From assembly GCA_016714985.1 (NCBI GenBank), contig JADKBS010000011.1, forward strand, positions 134,754 through 198,753: a stretch of DNA of 64,000 nucleotides. Reading direction: 5' to 3'. Below the pieces are notes generated by a model. That model was not told the DNA's origin, did no database searches, and saw only the letters and a list, made by a program, of their open reading frames with translations. The position numbers and the translations under genes are program-made. Of the stretch, positions 26,541 through 35,827 are shown one piece after another; position 1 is the first letter of the stretch, and each line of letters starts with the position of its first letter. This DNA comes from Saprospiraceae bacterium. GTDB taxonomy: Bacteria > Bacteroidota > Bacteroidia > Chitinophagales > Saprospiraceae.

Positions 26541-26938
26541 ATCATGGAGAATACGCAACTAATTAGAAGGGTGTGGGAGGAGAGAGAAAAAATTTCATTT
26601 TTTCTCTCTCCTCCATTTTGGGTTGTTTTTTGGAGGAAAATTGAAAATTTTTTCCTAAAAATCACCTCCTGCTAAGCAGTTACGAGCATGCGAGAAATTG
26701 AGGGTCGAAGTCAAATCGTCAAATCCTCAAAAGGACGGGCAAAGAAATGAAATTGCATTGGGAATTGGGCAAGTTCATAGCGTATGAAAAAATGATTTTT
26801 CACCATTTTGCAAATATTCGAGGCAAGTTTATCACCAATGGCCTTAAATTCGCCCGTTCAGAAGCCAACCGCCGGTCCTTATATGCCAGTCCCGGAGAAT
26901 CGAGACAAGACCTGTAAACTGCTTAACAGCCAATTTCA
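26541..26938. other. Intergenic region holding a MITE-like copy
   Basis: Between divergent genes (Clp-like minus, S24 repressor plus). Apart from the MITE-like element at 26556-26682 I see no gene. Confidence 0.5.
26556..26682. repeat. MITE-like repeat, long form, copy 4
   Basis: 127 bp, ends CAACTAATTAGAAGGG and CTCCTGCTAAGCAGTTA. Hairpin 1 has 18-bp arms (GGAGGAGAGAGAAAAAAT and complement), hairpin 2 is imperfect. TACG flanks both ends, a possible 4-bp duplication. Confidence 0.85.
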
Positions 26939-27769
26939 ATGAACAGTATTATTACCGACCGTTTCATCAATTGCCACAACAAACTGCGGGAAGATGGCAA
27001 GGTGCGCTCCAGCCGCATGTTTGCCCTCACGCTCGAATACCTGCCCCAAAGCCTAAGTGAGATACTTAAAGGCCGCCGTGACGTGACCATTGAGTTGCTT
27101 CGCAAAGCAGTTGAAGAATACAATATCAACCCTGTTTACCTTTTCACAGGTGAGGGTACGATGTTCATGACAGGCGAGGAAAACAAGAGTTTCCGCACCC
27201 TCACGGTTGTCACTGACCGGGACAATGAGGAGCGTATCGTGCATGTGCCCGTGCCTGCCCAGGCAGGTTATGCAGGTGAACAACTCGACCCAATTTTCAT
27301 GGAAGAGTTGCCTACCTATACCTTACCCGACTACAAATACAAAACAGGTACCCACCGCTCTTTCGATGTCAGCGGCGACAGCATGGAACCCACACTTTTT
27401 GAGGGAGACAAAGTGATTTGCAGCTTTTTGGAGCCAAGCTATTGGGAAACGAGCCTGAAAGACAACTACGTTTATGTCATCGTCACCCGCGGCGATGTGA
27501 TAGTGAAGCGGCTGTACAACCGAATCCGAACAGGGCGTTGCCTGGAACTTCATTCCGACAATGACTTCTACCAACCCTTCAATGTGCCCATCGGCGACGT
27601 ACGGGAGATCTGGTACGTGCGGGCGAAAATCAGCCCATTTCTTCCAGCCCCCGCCAATATCCAGAACAAGTTGCGCGTTGAGGTGCACGAACTCACGAAC
27701 CTGATTCAACAACAAAGTAAGTTGATAGAGAATTTGTACGATACTATCGAAAAATTGGCCAAGAAGTGA
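26939..27769 (+). CDS. S24-family (LexA/CI-like) transcriptional repressor
   Basis: 276 residues. N-terminal helix-turn-helix (LPQSLSEILKGRRDVTIELL) and C-terminal S24 peptidase fold: catalytic Ser in DVSGDSMEPTLFEGD and catalytic Lys in GDVIVKRL. A C-terminal coiled-coil tail (LTNLIQQQSKLIENLYDTIE) is unusual for LexA. Probably a phage-type or stress repressor that may self-cleave when activated; no clear Ala-Gly cleavage site, although QAGYAGEQ (about 110-117) is a candidate. No phage genes are adjacent. Confidence 0.85.
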   Translation: MNSIITDRFINCHNKLREDGKVRSSRMFALTLEYLPQSLSEILKGRRDVTIELLRKAVEEYNINPVYLFTGEGTMFMTGEENKSFRTLTVVTDRDNEERIVHVPVPAQAGYAGEQLDPIFMEELPTYTLPDYKYKTGTHRSFDVSGDSMEPTLFEGDKVICSFLEPSYWETSLKDNYVYVIVTRGDVIVKRLYNRIRTGRCLELHSDNDFYQPFNVPIGDVREIWYVRAKISPFLPAPANIQNKLRVEVHELTNLIQQQSKLIENLYDTIEKLAKK

Positions 27770-27967
27770 GCCGTGAATGGAGTTTCGTGGTTATACTTAT
27801 GGCGGTTAGCCGTTCGCCACTGGCAAACAGCAATTTCAAATGGACAAAACCCGGCGTTCCAAAGTATTGTTTAGTATGGATCAGGCTGTGGGTTGCGTGT
27901 GCGAGCTGTGCGTTTCGAGTAGCTATTCACCAATTACTGTTGTTCACGAATCATAAATCTGTAAATT

Positions 27968-28186
27968 ATGAAAAACAAGCGAATCTTAGGCACAGTCAAA
28001 TACCTAAACCTCGGCACAGGCTTCTGGGGCATCGTTGATGAAAAAGGCAATGAATGGCGCCCCATCAATATGCCGGAACAACTCAAAAAAGAAGGTAAAC
28101 AAGTGACCATCACCGCCCATGAGGTGGACGAAATGTCCGTTTTCATGTGGGGTACGCCGGTGGAAATTGTGCGGTTTCAAACTTAA
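27968..28186 (+). CDS. Small hypothetical protein, OB-fold-like
   Basis: 72 residues, MKNKRILGTVKYLNLGTGFWGIVDEKGNEW..., with alternating strands that could form a small OB-like or SH3-like barrel. I do not recognise a named family. Own ATG in an otherwise AT-rich gap after the S24 gene; start and codon use look ordinary. Followed by a heptad inverted repeat. Confidence 0.65.
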   Translation: MKNKRILGTVKYLNLGTGFWGIVDEKGNEWRPINMPEQLKKEGKQVTITAHEVDEMSVFMWGTPVEIVRFQT

Positions 28187-28193
28187 TTATTGA

Positions 28194-28261
28194 GGTTTAG
28201 TTAGGTTTAGAGGGTTTAGTTAGCAAGGATGTTAACCCTTAACCCGCTAAACCCCTAAGCC
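28194..28261. repeat. Inverted heptad arms (GGTTTAG / CTAAACC units)
   Basis: GGTTTAG at 28194, 28204 and 28213; TTAACCC, TTAACCC, GCTAAACCCC at 28232-28255. The two sides are complementary. It lies between the small OB-like gene and the NmrA-like gene. Confidence 0.75.
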
Positions 28262-28282
28262 TTCTAACATCTATACCTCACC

Positions 28283-28915
28283 ATGAAAATCACTATTTTC
28301 GGCGCAACTGGCATGACCGGGAAGCGCTGCATTGACGAAGCATTGGCGCATGGCCATCACGTCAGGGCTTTTGGCCGCAATGTATTTGAAGCGCTCAGCA
28401 CCGAGCGGGAGCGGCTCGAACTGTTTAAGGGTGGTGTGCTCAGCAAAGGTGACGTGGAAGATGCCTTGAAAGGTGCCGATGCCGTCATCTCCTGCCTTGG
28501 TGGCGGCATTGACGGCACCGACCGCACCCGCTCATTGGGCATGAAGAACATCGTGGAAGCCATGATCAAAAAGGGGCCGAAGCGCATTCTTGCCATCGGG
28601 AGCACAGGCGTACTGCAAGCCGACGAAACCACACTCAAATACGAAAAACCAGGCTATCCTTCTGCCTACAAGGCAGTGGCCATCGAGCACTTCGAAGCTT
28701 GGCAGTACCTCGAAAACTCCCCCCTGGATTGGACGTTCCTTTGTCCACCCGAAATCAAGGACACACCTCCAACGGGTGAATACAACCTCGAAAAAGACTA
28801 CGCACCTGATGGTCCCATGTGGGTAAATGCAGGCGACCTTGCCCATTTCATCATGCATGAACTTAAAGCCAATGAGTGGGTGAAGTGCAGGGTGGGGATT
28901 GCAGCTAAAGTTTGA
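28283..28915 (+). CDS. Atypical SDR / NmrA-like NAD(P)-binding protein
   Basis: 210 residues. Rossmann motif TIFGATGMTGKRCIDEAL (GxxGxxG) at the N-terminus, ADAVISCLGG, and late motif LDWTFLCPPEI. Short atypical SDR of the NmrA/BVR-B type, lacking the YxxxK pair. May act as redox sensor or flavin/NAD(P)H reductase. Its stop overlaps the region just upstream of the AarF-like gene, which suggests cotranscription. Confidence 0.85.
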   Translation: MKITIFGATGMTGKRCIDEALAHGHHVRAFGRNVFEALSTERERLELFKGGVLSKGDVEDALKGADAVISCLGGGIDGTDRTRSLGMKNIVEAMIKKGPKRILAIGSTGVLQADETTLKYEKPGYPSAYKAVAIEHFEAWQYLENSPLDWTFLCPPEIKDTPPTGEYNLEKDYAPDGPMWVNAGDLAHFIMHELKANEWVKCRVGIAAKV

Positions 28916-28944
28916 GGTTTCAGCCCCCCAAAAACCTCTACTCA

Positions 28945-30636
28945 ATGCAACAATCGAATACCACCGCAGCCCCACTCCTGAAACCCAGCCAGCGATTTAG
29001 GCGAGCCTACCGGACCGCCTTCACCGTTATTTTCAGCTACCTGTGGCTGTCCTTCCTCAAGCGTTTTTTATCGAAGAAAAAATATGAGTCCCGCCTCATG
29101 GCCCTGCATGTGCGCAATGCGGAACGGGTGAAAACGGCCATTTTGGAGCTAAAGGGCCTATTCATCAAAATCGGCCAACTGCTATCGGTGCTGGGCAATT
29201 ACCTGCCTGAGCAATTCCAAAAGCCACTGGAAAGCTTGCAGGACCAGATACCTGCCAGGCCAATGGCCGAAGTGAGGGAGCGGCTATTGAAGGAGTTGGG
29301 AAAAGGCCCGGAGCAGCTTTTTGCCAGTTTCGAGGAACTGCCACTGGCATCCGCCAGCATCGGCCAAGCGCACAAGGCCCAGCTGCACGATGGAACAATT
29401 GTAGTGGTGAAAGTCCAACACGCCAATATCGAGGAGACAGCAAGGGTTGACCTCGAAATCATGCGGCAATTGGTCAAAATCCACAATTGGTTCTACGACA
29501 TCAAGGGATTCGATTACGTCTATTCGCAGGTGCGGCAGATGATTGAGGAAGAACTTGATTTTGCACAGGAAGCCATCTCCATGCAGCGTATCGGGGAGAA
29601 TTTGCGCAGCGAAAAGCAAATCGAAATACCCAAGACCCACCCCGAATACTCCACGGGCAGGGTGCTGACAACCACCTGGCACGATGGCGTAAAAATCGCC
29701 GATTTGAAGCAACTCGATGCTTGGGGCCTCGACCGTCGGGAACTCGCCAGCCGGCTGCTGCGGGCATACTGCCACATGCTCTTCAAAAATGGCTACTACC
29801 ACGCAGACCCGCATCCCGGGAATATTTTGGTGAAAAAAGATGGCACCATCGTCCTGCTCGATTTTGGGGCTGTGGCGGGACTGTCCGAAAATTTCAGGAA
29901 GGGAATCCCCAAGCTCATTGAGGCAGCGGTGAAGAACGATGCCGATGCCATGATTGAAGCCGCCCGACAGCTGGGCTTTATCGCCAAGGGGCAAGAGGCT
30001 GGCGAAATGGCCGAAAAGATGATTGATGCGCTCCGCAACTTCCTGCAAAACGAAGTGCAGATGGACGGCCTCAACCTCAAGGAAATCAAGGTGAACCCCT
30101 TGAACAACAGCCTCACCGACCTCATCGACGAAGTGGGCTTGAGTGGTATAGCAGGCACGGTGCAAGTACCCAAGGAATGGGTGCTGTTGAACCGAACCAT
30201 CACGCTGTTGCTGGGTATTTGTACCACACTTGACTCCTCGCTGAACCCCCTTGATGTGGTCCGCCCCTACGCCCGTGATTTTGTCTTGGGAGAAAAAGAA
30301 AGCCTCGCCACCGTGGTGAAGGGCATCCTGAAACGCACCGTGACTACAACCTTGGGCTTGCCAGATGAACTGCACCGGGTGCTGCTCAAAATCGAAAAAG
30401 GGAAACTTGAAACAAGGACGCCCGACATCCGAGAAGGGGCCAAGCTGCTCTACCAGTCCGGCCAACAGTTTGTGCTGACCATCCTCACCATCGCCGCTGC
30501 CTATTTTGGCTGGCTGTTTTATGAAAAGGGCGAGGTTGTGGGGGTGAAATGGGGGTTTGGGTTGGCAGGTTTATTCTTGATATTGCTTTTCAGGTCGTTG
30601 CGCCGGGGGAGTAAGATTCGACAGAAATTGGAATAA
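28945..30636 (+). CDS. ABC1/AarF/UbiB-family protein kinase-like
   Basis: 563 residues from MQQSNTTAAPLLK (28945; frame open from 28912). KxGQ motif FIKIGQLLSVLGNYLPEQF, ExD-type region and the catalytic core HADPHPGNILVKKDGTIVLLDFGAV. Two C-terminal hydrophobic helices (LTILTIAAAYFGWLFY; WGFGLAGLFLILLF) anchor it to the inner membrane. UbiB-like proteins act as atypical ATPases in isoprenoid-quinone synthesis; by that precedent it probably supports menaquinone or lipid metabolism here. Confidence 0.92.
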   Translation: MQQSNTTAAPLLKPSQRFRRAYRTAFTVIFSYLWLSFLKRFLSKKKYESRLMALHVRNAERVKTAILELKGLFIKIGQLLSVLGNYLPEQFQKPLESLQDQIPARPMAEVRERLLKELGKGPEQLFASFEELPLASASIGQAHKAQLHDGTIVVVKVQHANIEETARVDLEIMRQLVKIHNWFYDIKGFDYVYSQVRQMIEEELDFAQEAISMQRIGENLRSEKQIEIPKTHPEYSTGRVLTTTWHDGVKIADLKQLDAWGLDRRELASRLLRAYCHMLFKNGYYHADPHPGNILVKKDGTIVLLDFGAVAGLSENFRKGIPKLIEAAVKNDADAMIEAARQLGFIAKGQEAGEMAEKMIDALRNFLQNEVQMDGLNLKEIKVNPLNNSLTDLIDEVGLSGIAGTVQVPKEWVLLNRTITLLLGICTTLDSSLNPLDVVRPYARDFVLGEKESLATVVKGILKRTVTTTLGLPDELHRVLLKIEKGKLETRTPDIREGAKLLYQSGQQFVLTILTIAAAYFGWLFYEKGEVVGVKWGFGLAGLFLILLFRSLRRGSKIRQKLE

Positions 30637-30640
30637 GCGC

Positions 30641-32059
30641 TTATTTCAAAAACCTCTCCAGCATCGCATCCAACTGCCACTCCGCCGACTCGCCGTTCCT
30701 TTTCCAGCGGATGTTCCAGTTCTCATCCAGCATGATAAGCCTTGGGTAACCCTTTACACCGTAAACGGGCACGAGGTTGGCCTTTCGCTCGGGGTCTGCC
30801 AAGAACAGCCATTCCTTCGGGAAGGTCTGGGTGTCGAGATAGTCCCAGCACTGTTGGGTGTCCTCGCCATGTTTCAGGCAGATAGGGACCACCTGTAATC
30901 CTTTGTCTTTGTACTTTTCGTAGAGCTTGGCCACGATGGGCAGTTCCAGTTTGCAATGTCCGCAATCGGGCATGTAAAAAATGAGCATCGTAAGTTTTGA
31001 CTTGATGCCCTTCAGGCTGATTGGGTTGTTGTTCCTATCCATCACCGTAGCTGGAGGAGCTTGCTTGCCTTCGAACAGGCGCTCCAAGGTATTGGCATTG
31101 CTCACTGCCGTTTTTACCTCATTTGGCTCCGCCCATGTTGCTTTGCCAGTGCTCAGGTAATTCCTTACAAAATACACATAGACCTCATCGAGCTGGAATT
31201 GGCTCATCTTGGCCAGCGAATTGATGACGTATTTTTGGTAATAGTTGTAGCCATCGGCAAAGGGTTCCAGTTTTTTGAACACCAGTTCGATGGCGGCCCG
31301 GGTGGAATCAGGGACTGGTGGTGGCAGGCCCAGCCAGAAGAAGTCGGCACGGTCGAGCCACTGCGGGTGGCTAAGGAAATCGGGCGTGGCAAGGCTCATT
31401 TTATCGAAATAATGCGCTTGCTGATAGGCCCACCGAGCCTCCGCTTCTTGTTTCCAATCAGTAAAAGGCTTTGCACTGGCCGGGGGCAGTGGCAACAAGA
31501 TTTGGCCAACCAAATGAGTGGTCAGGCCCAGCTTTGCGCCAGCAATAAAATCATCCTGAAACTTCCTAAAATCTTCTTCCGCCTTTACCCGCTGCCACCA
31601 GGTCGCTTCATCTTGAATATAGCGCCACCGGGCAATGGCTTCGTCGAGCGCTGCATCGGCCAAGTTGAATTGGCGCAGATAACGGTATAGTTGGTCGTTC
31701 TCTGGGGAGCCAATCAGCATGGGGCTTTCATAAGGAGCGGTGTAATTGGTCGTAAGGCTGAACTTCCGCTCGCCGTCCACCAGCCAAACTTGAAAGGATT
31801 GCAGCGCTGCATTGGCCGCCCTTTTGTAAAGGATGGCGTACATGCCCTGAGCCAAGGGCTTCTCGGTTTTGAGCAGGAAGGAGCCGTCTGCCTGTTTCAA
31901 GGCAAAAAAATCGGGGACGACCCGCTTGCCGTAAGTGGTGCCAAACCAGAGGGTATCGTAGGTATATTGTTCCAAACGAACCAAGATTTCACAACCCGCT
32001 TGGGCGTTTGTGCCAATAGCTAACGACAGCAAAAAAAACAGGGTAAGGATGAATTTCAT
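30641..32059 (-). CDS. TlpA-like periplasmic thiol-disulfide protein with N-terminal DUF4369-like domain
   Basis: 472 residues from MKFILTLFFLLSLAIGTNAQ (32059). The N-terminal and middle part look like the DUF4369/DUF5106 architecture found with TlpA-like thioredoxins. The C-terminal AhpC/TSA-like domain carries the redox motif CGHC (in YMPDCGHCKLELP). Periplasmic or outer-envelope redox protein, a reductant or sensor of unknown partner. Converges with the UbiB-like gene with a 4-nt gap. The related heptad GGCTGAC tract is upstream at 32167. Confidence 0.88.
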   Translation of the reverse strand: MKFILTLFFLLSLAIGTNAQAGCEILVRLEQYTYDTLWFGTTYGKRVVPDFFALKQADGSFLLKTEKPLAQGMYAILYKRAANAALQSFQVWLVDGERKFSLTTNYTAPYESPMLIGSPENDQLYRYLRQFNLADAALDEAIARWRYIQDEATWWQRVKAEEDFRKFQDDFIAGAKLGLTTHLVGQILLPLPPASAKPFTDWKQEAEARWAYQQAHYFDKMSLATPDFLSHPQWLDRADFFWLGLPPPVPDSTRAAIELVFKKLEPFADGYNYYQKYVINSLAKMSQFQLDEVYVYFVRNYLSTGKATWAEPNEVKTAVSNANTLERLFEGKQAPPATVMDRNNNPISLKGIKSKLTMLIFYMPDCGHCKLELPIVAKLYEKYKDKGLQVVPICLKHGEDTQQCWDYLDTQTFPKEWLFLADPERKANLVPVYGVKGYPRLIMLDENWNIRWKRNGESAEWQLDAMLERFLK

Positions 32060-32166
32060 TGGAAGATTTGTACGGTAATGGGAGTTGCACATTTCGCCAC
32101 AAAATTATGCCGCTTCGCAATAGGTGGTACAAACTGCTTTGTTAACCATTCGCAAATTGCCAGAAC

Positions 32167-32194
32167 GGCTGACGGCTGACGGTTGACGGCCAAT
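32167..32194. repeat. Heptad tract (GGCTGAC unit)
   Basis: GGCTGAC, GGCTGAC, GGTTGAC then GGCCAAT. It lies in the divergent gap between the TlpA-like gene and the CHU_C gene. Confidence 0.7.
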
Positions 32195-32322
32195 AGCCTA
32201 CGGCGCAAGACCCAATAGCGTGCAGCATAAAAAAACATTTAAGTATGCGCTCCGACAACTGGAATGATTACCTTTGACATAAGTCAACCATTTCCGTCAA
32301 TTCATGTTGATAACACTCGCTA

Positions 32323-33954
32323 ATGAAGCTCATTTCCTACATATTGCCGTTCTTGTTGGGTAAAATGTTCCTCTTATCCGATGAATCTTCCTTGCCCTTC
32401 AGCCTGCCTATAGAGATTTGTGACAATGGCATAGACGACGACAACGATGGGTTGATTGACCTGAACGACCTGGACGATTGCAAATGCGAGTTGGCCATTC
32501 CGGCATCACTCATCCCCAACCCTTCGTTTGAAGAATACATCTGTTGCCCACAAGACCGCTCCCAACTATACTGCGCCGAAACGTGGATTCAAGCCTCGGA
32601 GCCAACTACCGACTATTTGCATACTTGCGGCTGGATGGGTTGGCCCGACCTCCCACCTCCTACGCCATTCCCCGATGGTAACGGCTGTATCGGCTTCCGC
32701 AATGGGCGGGTCGGCAACGCAGGAGGCCCTGGCCCGCAAGAGGACAACCTCAATTGGAAGGAATACGCAGGGGCTTGCCTCATCTCACCTTTGAGGGCAG
32801 GAACTACGTATCGGTTTGAATTTTGGATCGGTTTCACACAAGCATTTAATTCTCCGGCAACCAACATCGCTTTTTTTGGAACAACAGATTGCGCAAATCT
32901 CCCTTTTGGTGTAGGCAACAACTCATTTGGATGCCCTACGAATGGACCAGGTTGGGTTGAACTCGGTTCTGTCCATATTGAAGGGGCATTTCAATGGAAA
33001 TTAAAGGAAATCACTGTGACACCAGTGGAGGACATCTACGCCATTGCCATTGGCCCAAACTGCACGGAAGGCCAACTTTTCACTAATACGTATTATTTTT
33101 TTGACAATCTGGTACTTGCTGACGCAAAGCAGTTCGACTTCAAGATCAGTGCGGCAGGCAATCCATGCAGCAACGATTTTTCACTCAGCCTACCCTACGC
33201 TGATACGCTGAGCTACCAATGGTACAAAAATGGGATTGCCCTGGTCGGAGAAACTGGGGCTACACTTGCCCAAGTGGAGGAAACCAATGCAGATTACCAA
33301 GTTAGGGTTATCGGACCAAACAGTTGTCGGGTCACACCGGCTTACAAGCATAAGATTCCTTTTTTTGTGACAAGTTTGGACAGTTTTGTTTGTGAGGATG
33401 AAACCGTTTTCTTTAACAACACGACCTTGGCCGAGTCTGGGGATTACGTGGACACCTTACAATCTTATAATGGATGTGACAGCATCGTTTTTCTAAGGCT
33501 CCAGAAGCCGTCGGACTCAAAGGACACCGTGTTCGTCAAGATTTTTGAAGAAGAAAAATACAAGTTCGGCAATGCGACCTACGACAAGCCCGGCGAGTAC
33601 GACGCCGTATTTACGGCCCAAAATGGCTGCGACAGCTTGGTGCACCTCTTCCTAGATTTTTATAAGGTATTCATTCCCAACGCATTGTCGCCCAACGGTG
33701 ACGGCATCAACGACGTATTCACTGTTTATACAGGTACCGATGTGAAGGAAATAAAAAGCATGGAAATCTTTGACAGATGGGGCGATAAAGTTTTCAGCAG
33801 GTACAACCTACCCCCAAATGATTTCGACAAAGGATGGGATGGAAATTACCGGGGCAAACCAGGTTCAAATGGCGTTTATACCTGGCTGGTGACGCTTTTA
33901 CTTACGGATGGACGCCAACACACCATAGCCGGTTCTGTAACCATTTTGCGTTAA
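32323..33954 (+). CDS. Secreted protein with CHU_C (T9SS type B) C-terminal signal
   Basis: 543 residues. N-terminal signal region with EICDNGIDDDNDGLIDLNDL, a calcium-binding thrombospondin-type-3-like repeat; then a carbohydrate-binding-like or lectin-like module; Ig-like DSFVCEDETV and DSL..FY segments; and a C-terminal gliding-motility-associated domain (IPNALSPNGDGINDVFTVYT...MEIFDRWGDKVFSR...GVYTWLVTL). Exported through type IX secretion and held at the cell surface. Upstream TACCTTTG at 32269-32276 is a -7 box. The substrate or adhesion role is unknown. Confidence 0.9.
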   Translation: MKLISYILPFLLGKMFLLSDESSLPFSLPIEICDNGIDDDNDGLIDLNDLDDCKCELAIPASLIPNPSFEEYICCPQDRSQLYCAETWIQASEPTTDYLHTCGWMGWPDLPPPTPFPDGNGCIGFRNGRVGNAGGPGPQEDNLNWKEYAGACLISPLRAGTTYRFEFWIGFTQAFNSPATNIAFFGTTDCANLPFGVGNNSFGCPTNGPGWVELGSVHIEGAFQWKLKEITVTPVEDIYAIAIGPNCTEGQLFTNTYYFFDNLVLADAKQFDFKISAAGNPCSNDFSLSLPYADTLSYQWYKNGIALVGETGATLAQVEETNADYQVRVIGPNSCRVTPAYKHKIPFFVTSLDSFVCEDETVFFNNTTLAESGDYVDTLQSYNGCDSIVFLRLQKPSDSKDTVFVKIFEEEKYKFGNATYDKPGEYDAVFTAQNGCDSLVHLFLDFYKVFIPNALSPNGDGINDVFTVYTGTDVKEIKSMEIFDRWGDKVFSRYNLPPNDFDKGWDGNYRGKPGSNGVYTWLVTLLLTDGRQHTIAGSVTILR

Positions 33955-34271
33955 AGCTACCCTAACATCATTGTGAGTGATTTTATCCCATTACTTATAG
34001 ATAAAAATTAAATTCGTAAGAAATTGCTGTTGATTGATTTTTATCCATATCTTTGTCCCGTTCTTTGAGAAATTCTCTGCAAGCAAGAGACATTTATCCG
34101 GCAAGGGTCTCTGTCAGTAGTCCGGCAAGTAAGTTTTCGCAAGTTCGTTCGTCTAACTCCGCAACCTGCCTTCCGTCCGCTATCTGCCTTTCTTTCCCAA
34201 TTTTGTTCGTCCCTAAATTTTTACTGCTTCAGAAGTTCTCTGTTTTTCATTCATTTTAATCATTTTTTGCA
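33955..34271 (+). other. Long leader region of the RRM gene
   Basis: Promoter at 34024-34055; transcription would begin near 34062, so about 210 nt of leader precede the ATG at 34272. The leader is pyrimidine-rich with a repeated GTCTCTGTC/TCCGGCAAG motif set. No ORF of note. Similar long leaders exist for cold-shock type RRM genes; here it is a guess. Confidence 0.55.
34024..34055 (+). promoter_or_regulatory. Promoter of the RRM gene
   Basis: TTG at 34024-34026 and TATCTTTG at 34048-34055 with a 21-nt spacer: a full match to the Bacteroidota promoter. Confidence 0.7.
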
Positions 34272-34742
34272 ATGAACATTTTCGTAGCAAAACTGAATTT
34301 CGACACGCAAGAAGATTACCTGCGTGAAGTTTTTGAAGAGTATGGCGAAGTCACTTCGGCTTCAGTCATCACAGACAAGTTTACCGGCAAATCAAAAGGC
34401 TATGCTTTTGTTGAAATGCCCAATGATGAGGAAGGAGAGAAAGCAATTGCGGAGTTGAATGACAGCGAAATTGACGGACGCACCATCGTAGTGAAGAAAG
34501 CTGAGCCTCGTGAAGCTCGTGGCGGCGGCGGCGGCGGAAGCCGTGGCGGCGGCGGTTACGGCGGCGGCGGCGGAAGCCGTGGCGGCGGCGGCGGTTACGG
34601 CGGCGGCGGTGGCCGTGGCGGCGGAGGTTACGGCGGCGGCGGCGGAAGCCGTGGCGGCGGTGGCGGTTACGGCGGCGGCGGCGGAGATCGTCGTGGCGGC
34701 GGTGGCTACGGCGGCGGCGACCGCGGTGGAAGCCGTTGGTAA
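34272..34742 (+). CDS. RRM RNA-binding protein with glycine-rich tail
   Basis: 156 residues. One RNA recognition motif: RNP2 IFVAKL and RNP1 KGYAFVEM. The tail (residues 84-154) is repeated GGGGYGGGGGSRGG units ending DRGGSRW, typical of cyanobacterial/Bacteroidota Rbp cold-inducible proteins. Binds single-stranded RNA, probably as a chaperone under cold or stress. Long 5' leader and strong terminator (34771-34802) make it an independent unit. The +1 frame is also open as Ala-rich sequence but is a shadow. Confidence 0.93.
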   Translation: MNIFVAKLNFDTQEDYLREVFEEYGEVTSASVITDKFTGKSKGYAFVEMPNDEEGEKAIAELNDSEIDGRTIVVKKAEPREARGGGGGGSRGGGGYGGGGGSRGGGGGYGGGGGRGGGGYGGGGGSRGGGGGYGGGGGDRRGGGGYGGGDRGGSRW

Positions 34743-34770
34743 TTCAACGCTAATACAAGATACTTTGAAT

Positions 34771-34802
34771 AAAAAAGCCCCGGAGTTCGCTCCGGGGCTT
34801 TT
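34771..34802. terminator. Bidirectional rho-independent terminator
   Basis: A6, GCCCCGGAG, TTCG loop, CTCCGGGGC, T4: a 9-bp perfect GC-rich stem. Serves the RRM gene and fbp, which converge here. Confidence 0.93.
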
Positions 34803-34808
34803 CTGTTT

Positions 34809-35807
34809 TCAGGCACTGTACTTCTCCACAAAGGCCTTCATCTCATCCACCATTTCCGGACTGCCCATCGCTACCGTCACCCGCTGGTGCAGGTCGCTTG
34901 GTTGAAGGTCGAGCACCCGCTCCAATTGGCAGGTGATGGCCTTTCCACCAGCTTGCTCCACGACAAAGCCAATTGGGTTGCACTCATAAAGCAAGCGCAA
35001 TTTGCCCTTTGGGTACTTGCGGGTATTAGGATACAGGAAAATACCGCCTTGGAACAGTATGCGATGGATATCGCTGACCATAGAGCCAATGTAACGGAGC
35101 TGCATGTTGCTGTCTGAGCAATGGTCAATATAGCGGCGCATTTCGATGTCGAACTTGAGGTAGTAACCTTGGTTCAGCGAGTAATAATTGCTGCGCTTGG
35201 GAATCTGGATGTTCTGGTGCGAAAGGCAAAACTCCCCAATGGTCGGGTCGAGCGTAAAGCCATTCACGCCGTTGCCCGTGGTATAAACCAAAATGGTGGA
35301 AGTACCGTACAGCACATAACCAGCCGCTACGAGGTTCACTCCTTTTTGAAGAAAATCAGCCTCTGTTATTGGCCCCTTAGTATCGCTCACCCTGCGGTAG
35401 ATGCCGAAAATGGTACCGACGCTCACGTTCACGTCAATATTGGAAGACCCATCGAGCGGATCCATCACCACAACATACTTGCTCTCCTTACCGTGCAAGG
35501 CTGGCAAAGGGATAAATTCTTCATTTTCTTCTGAAGCGATGCCAGCACATTCCCCACTGTTACGCAAGCATTCAATCAATTTATCATTGGCGTAAATGTC
35601 GAGTTTCTGCACAGTATCACCATGCAGGTTCTCGTTGCCAACGGCACCTAGGATGTTCAAAAGTCCCGCCTTGTTGACTTCCCGGTTCACGATTTTGGCG
35701 GCTACGCCAATGTCACGGAGCAGTCCGGTGAGTTCGCCCGTGGCGAAGCTATGCTCCTGCTGCCGACGAATGATGAACTCGTCGAGGGTAATGATTCGGT
35801 TTTGCAT
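34809..35807 (-). CDS. fbp: Fructose-1,6-bisphosphatase class I
   Basis: 332 residues. Hydrolyses fructose 1,6-bisphosphate to fructose 6-phosphate in gluconeogenesis. Metal-binding signature DPLDGSSNID, ASEENEE, and sugar-phosphate region VSDIHRILFQGGIFLYP; full length for class I. A perfect 36-bp inverted repeat lies between it and the upstream esterase gene. Cytoplasmic. Confidence 0.97.
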   Translation of the reverse strand: MQNRIITLDEFIIRRQQEHSFATGELTGLLRDIGVAAKIVNREVNKAGLLNILGAVGNENLHGDTVQKLDIYANDKLIECLRNSGECAGIASEENEEFIPLPALHGKESKYVVVMDPLDGSSNIDVNVSVGTIFGIYRRVSDTKGPITEADFLQKGVNLVAAGYVLYGTSTILVYTTGNGVNGFTLDPTIGEFCLSHQNIQIPKRSNYYSLNQGYYLKFDIEMRRYIDHCSDSNMQLRYIGSMVSDIHRILFQGGIFLYPNTRKYPKGKLRLLYECNPIGFVVEQAGGKAITCQLERVLDLQPSDLHQRVTVAMGSPEMVDEMKAFVEKYSA

Positions 35808-35827
35808 AATGGTTAGATAGTTAGAGG

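Noticed and set aside
29284..30465. 393-codon minus-strand open frame opposite the UbiB-like gene
   Set aside because: The plus-strand gene is a full-length kinase-like protein with clear motifs; the antisense frame encodes no recognisable domain.
34510..34905. Ala-rich +1 frame over the RRM gene's Gly tail
   Set aside because: GGC/GGT runs read in another frame give Ala codons; it also crosses the terminator.
35121..35534. Plus-strand frame within fbp
   Set aside because: Antisense to a well-conserved enzyme gene.
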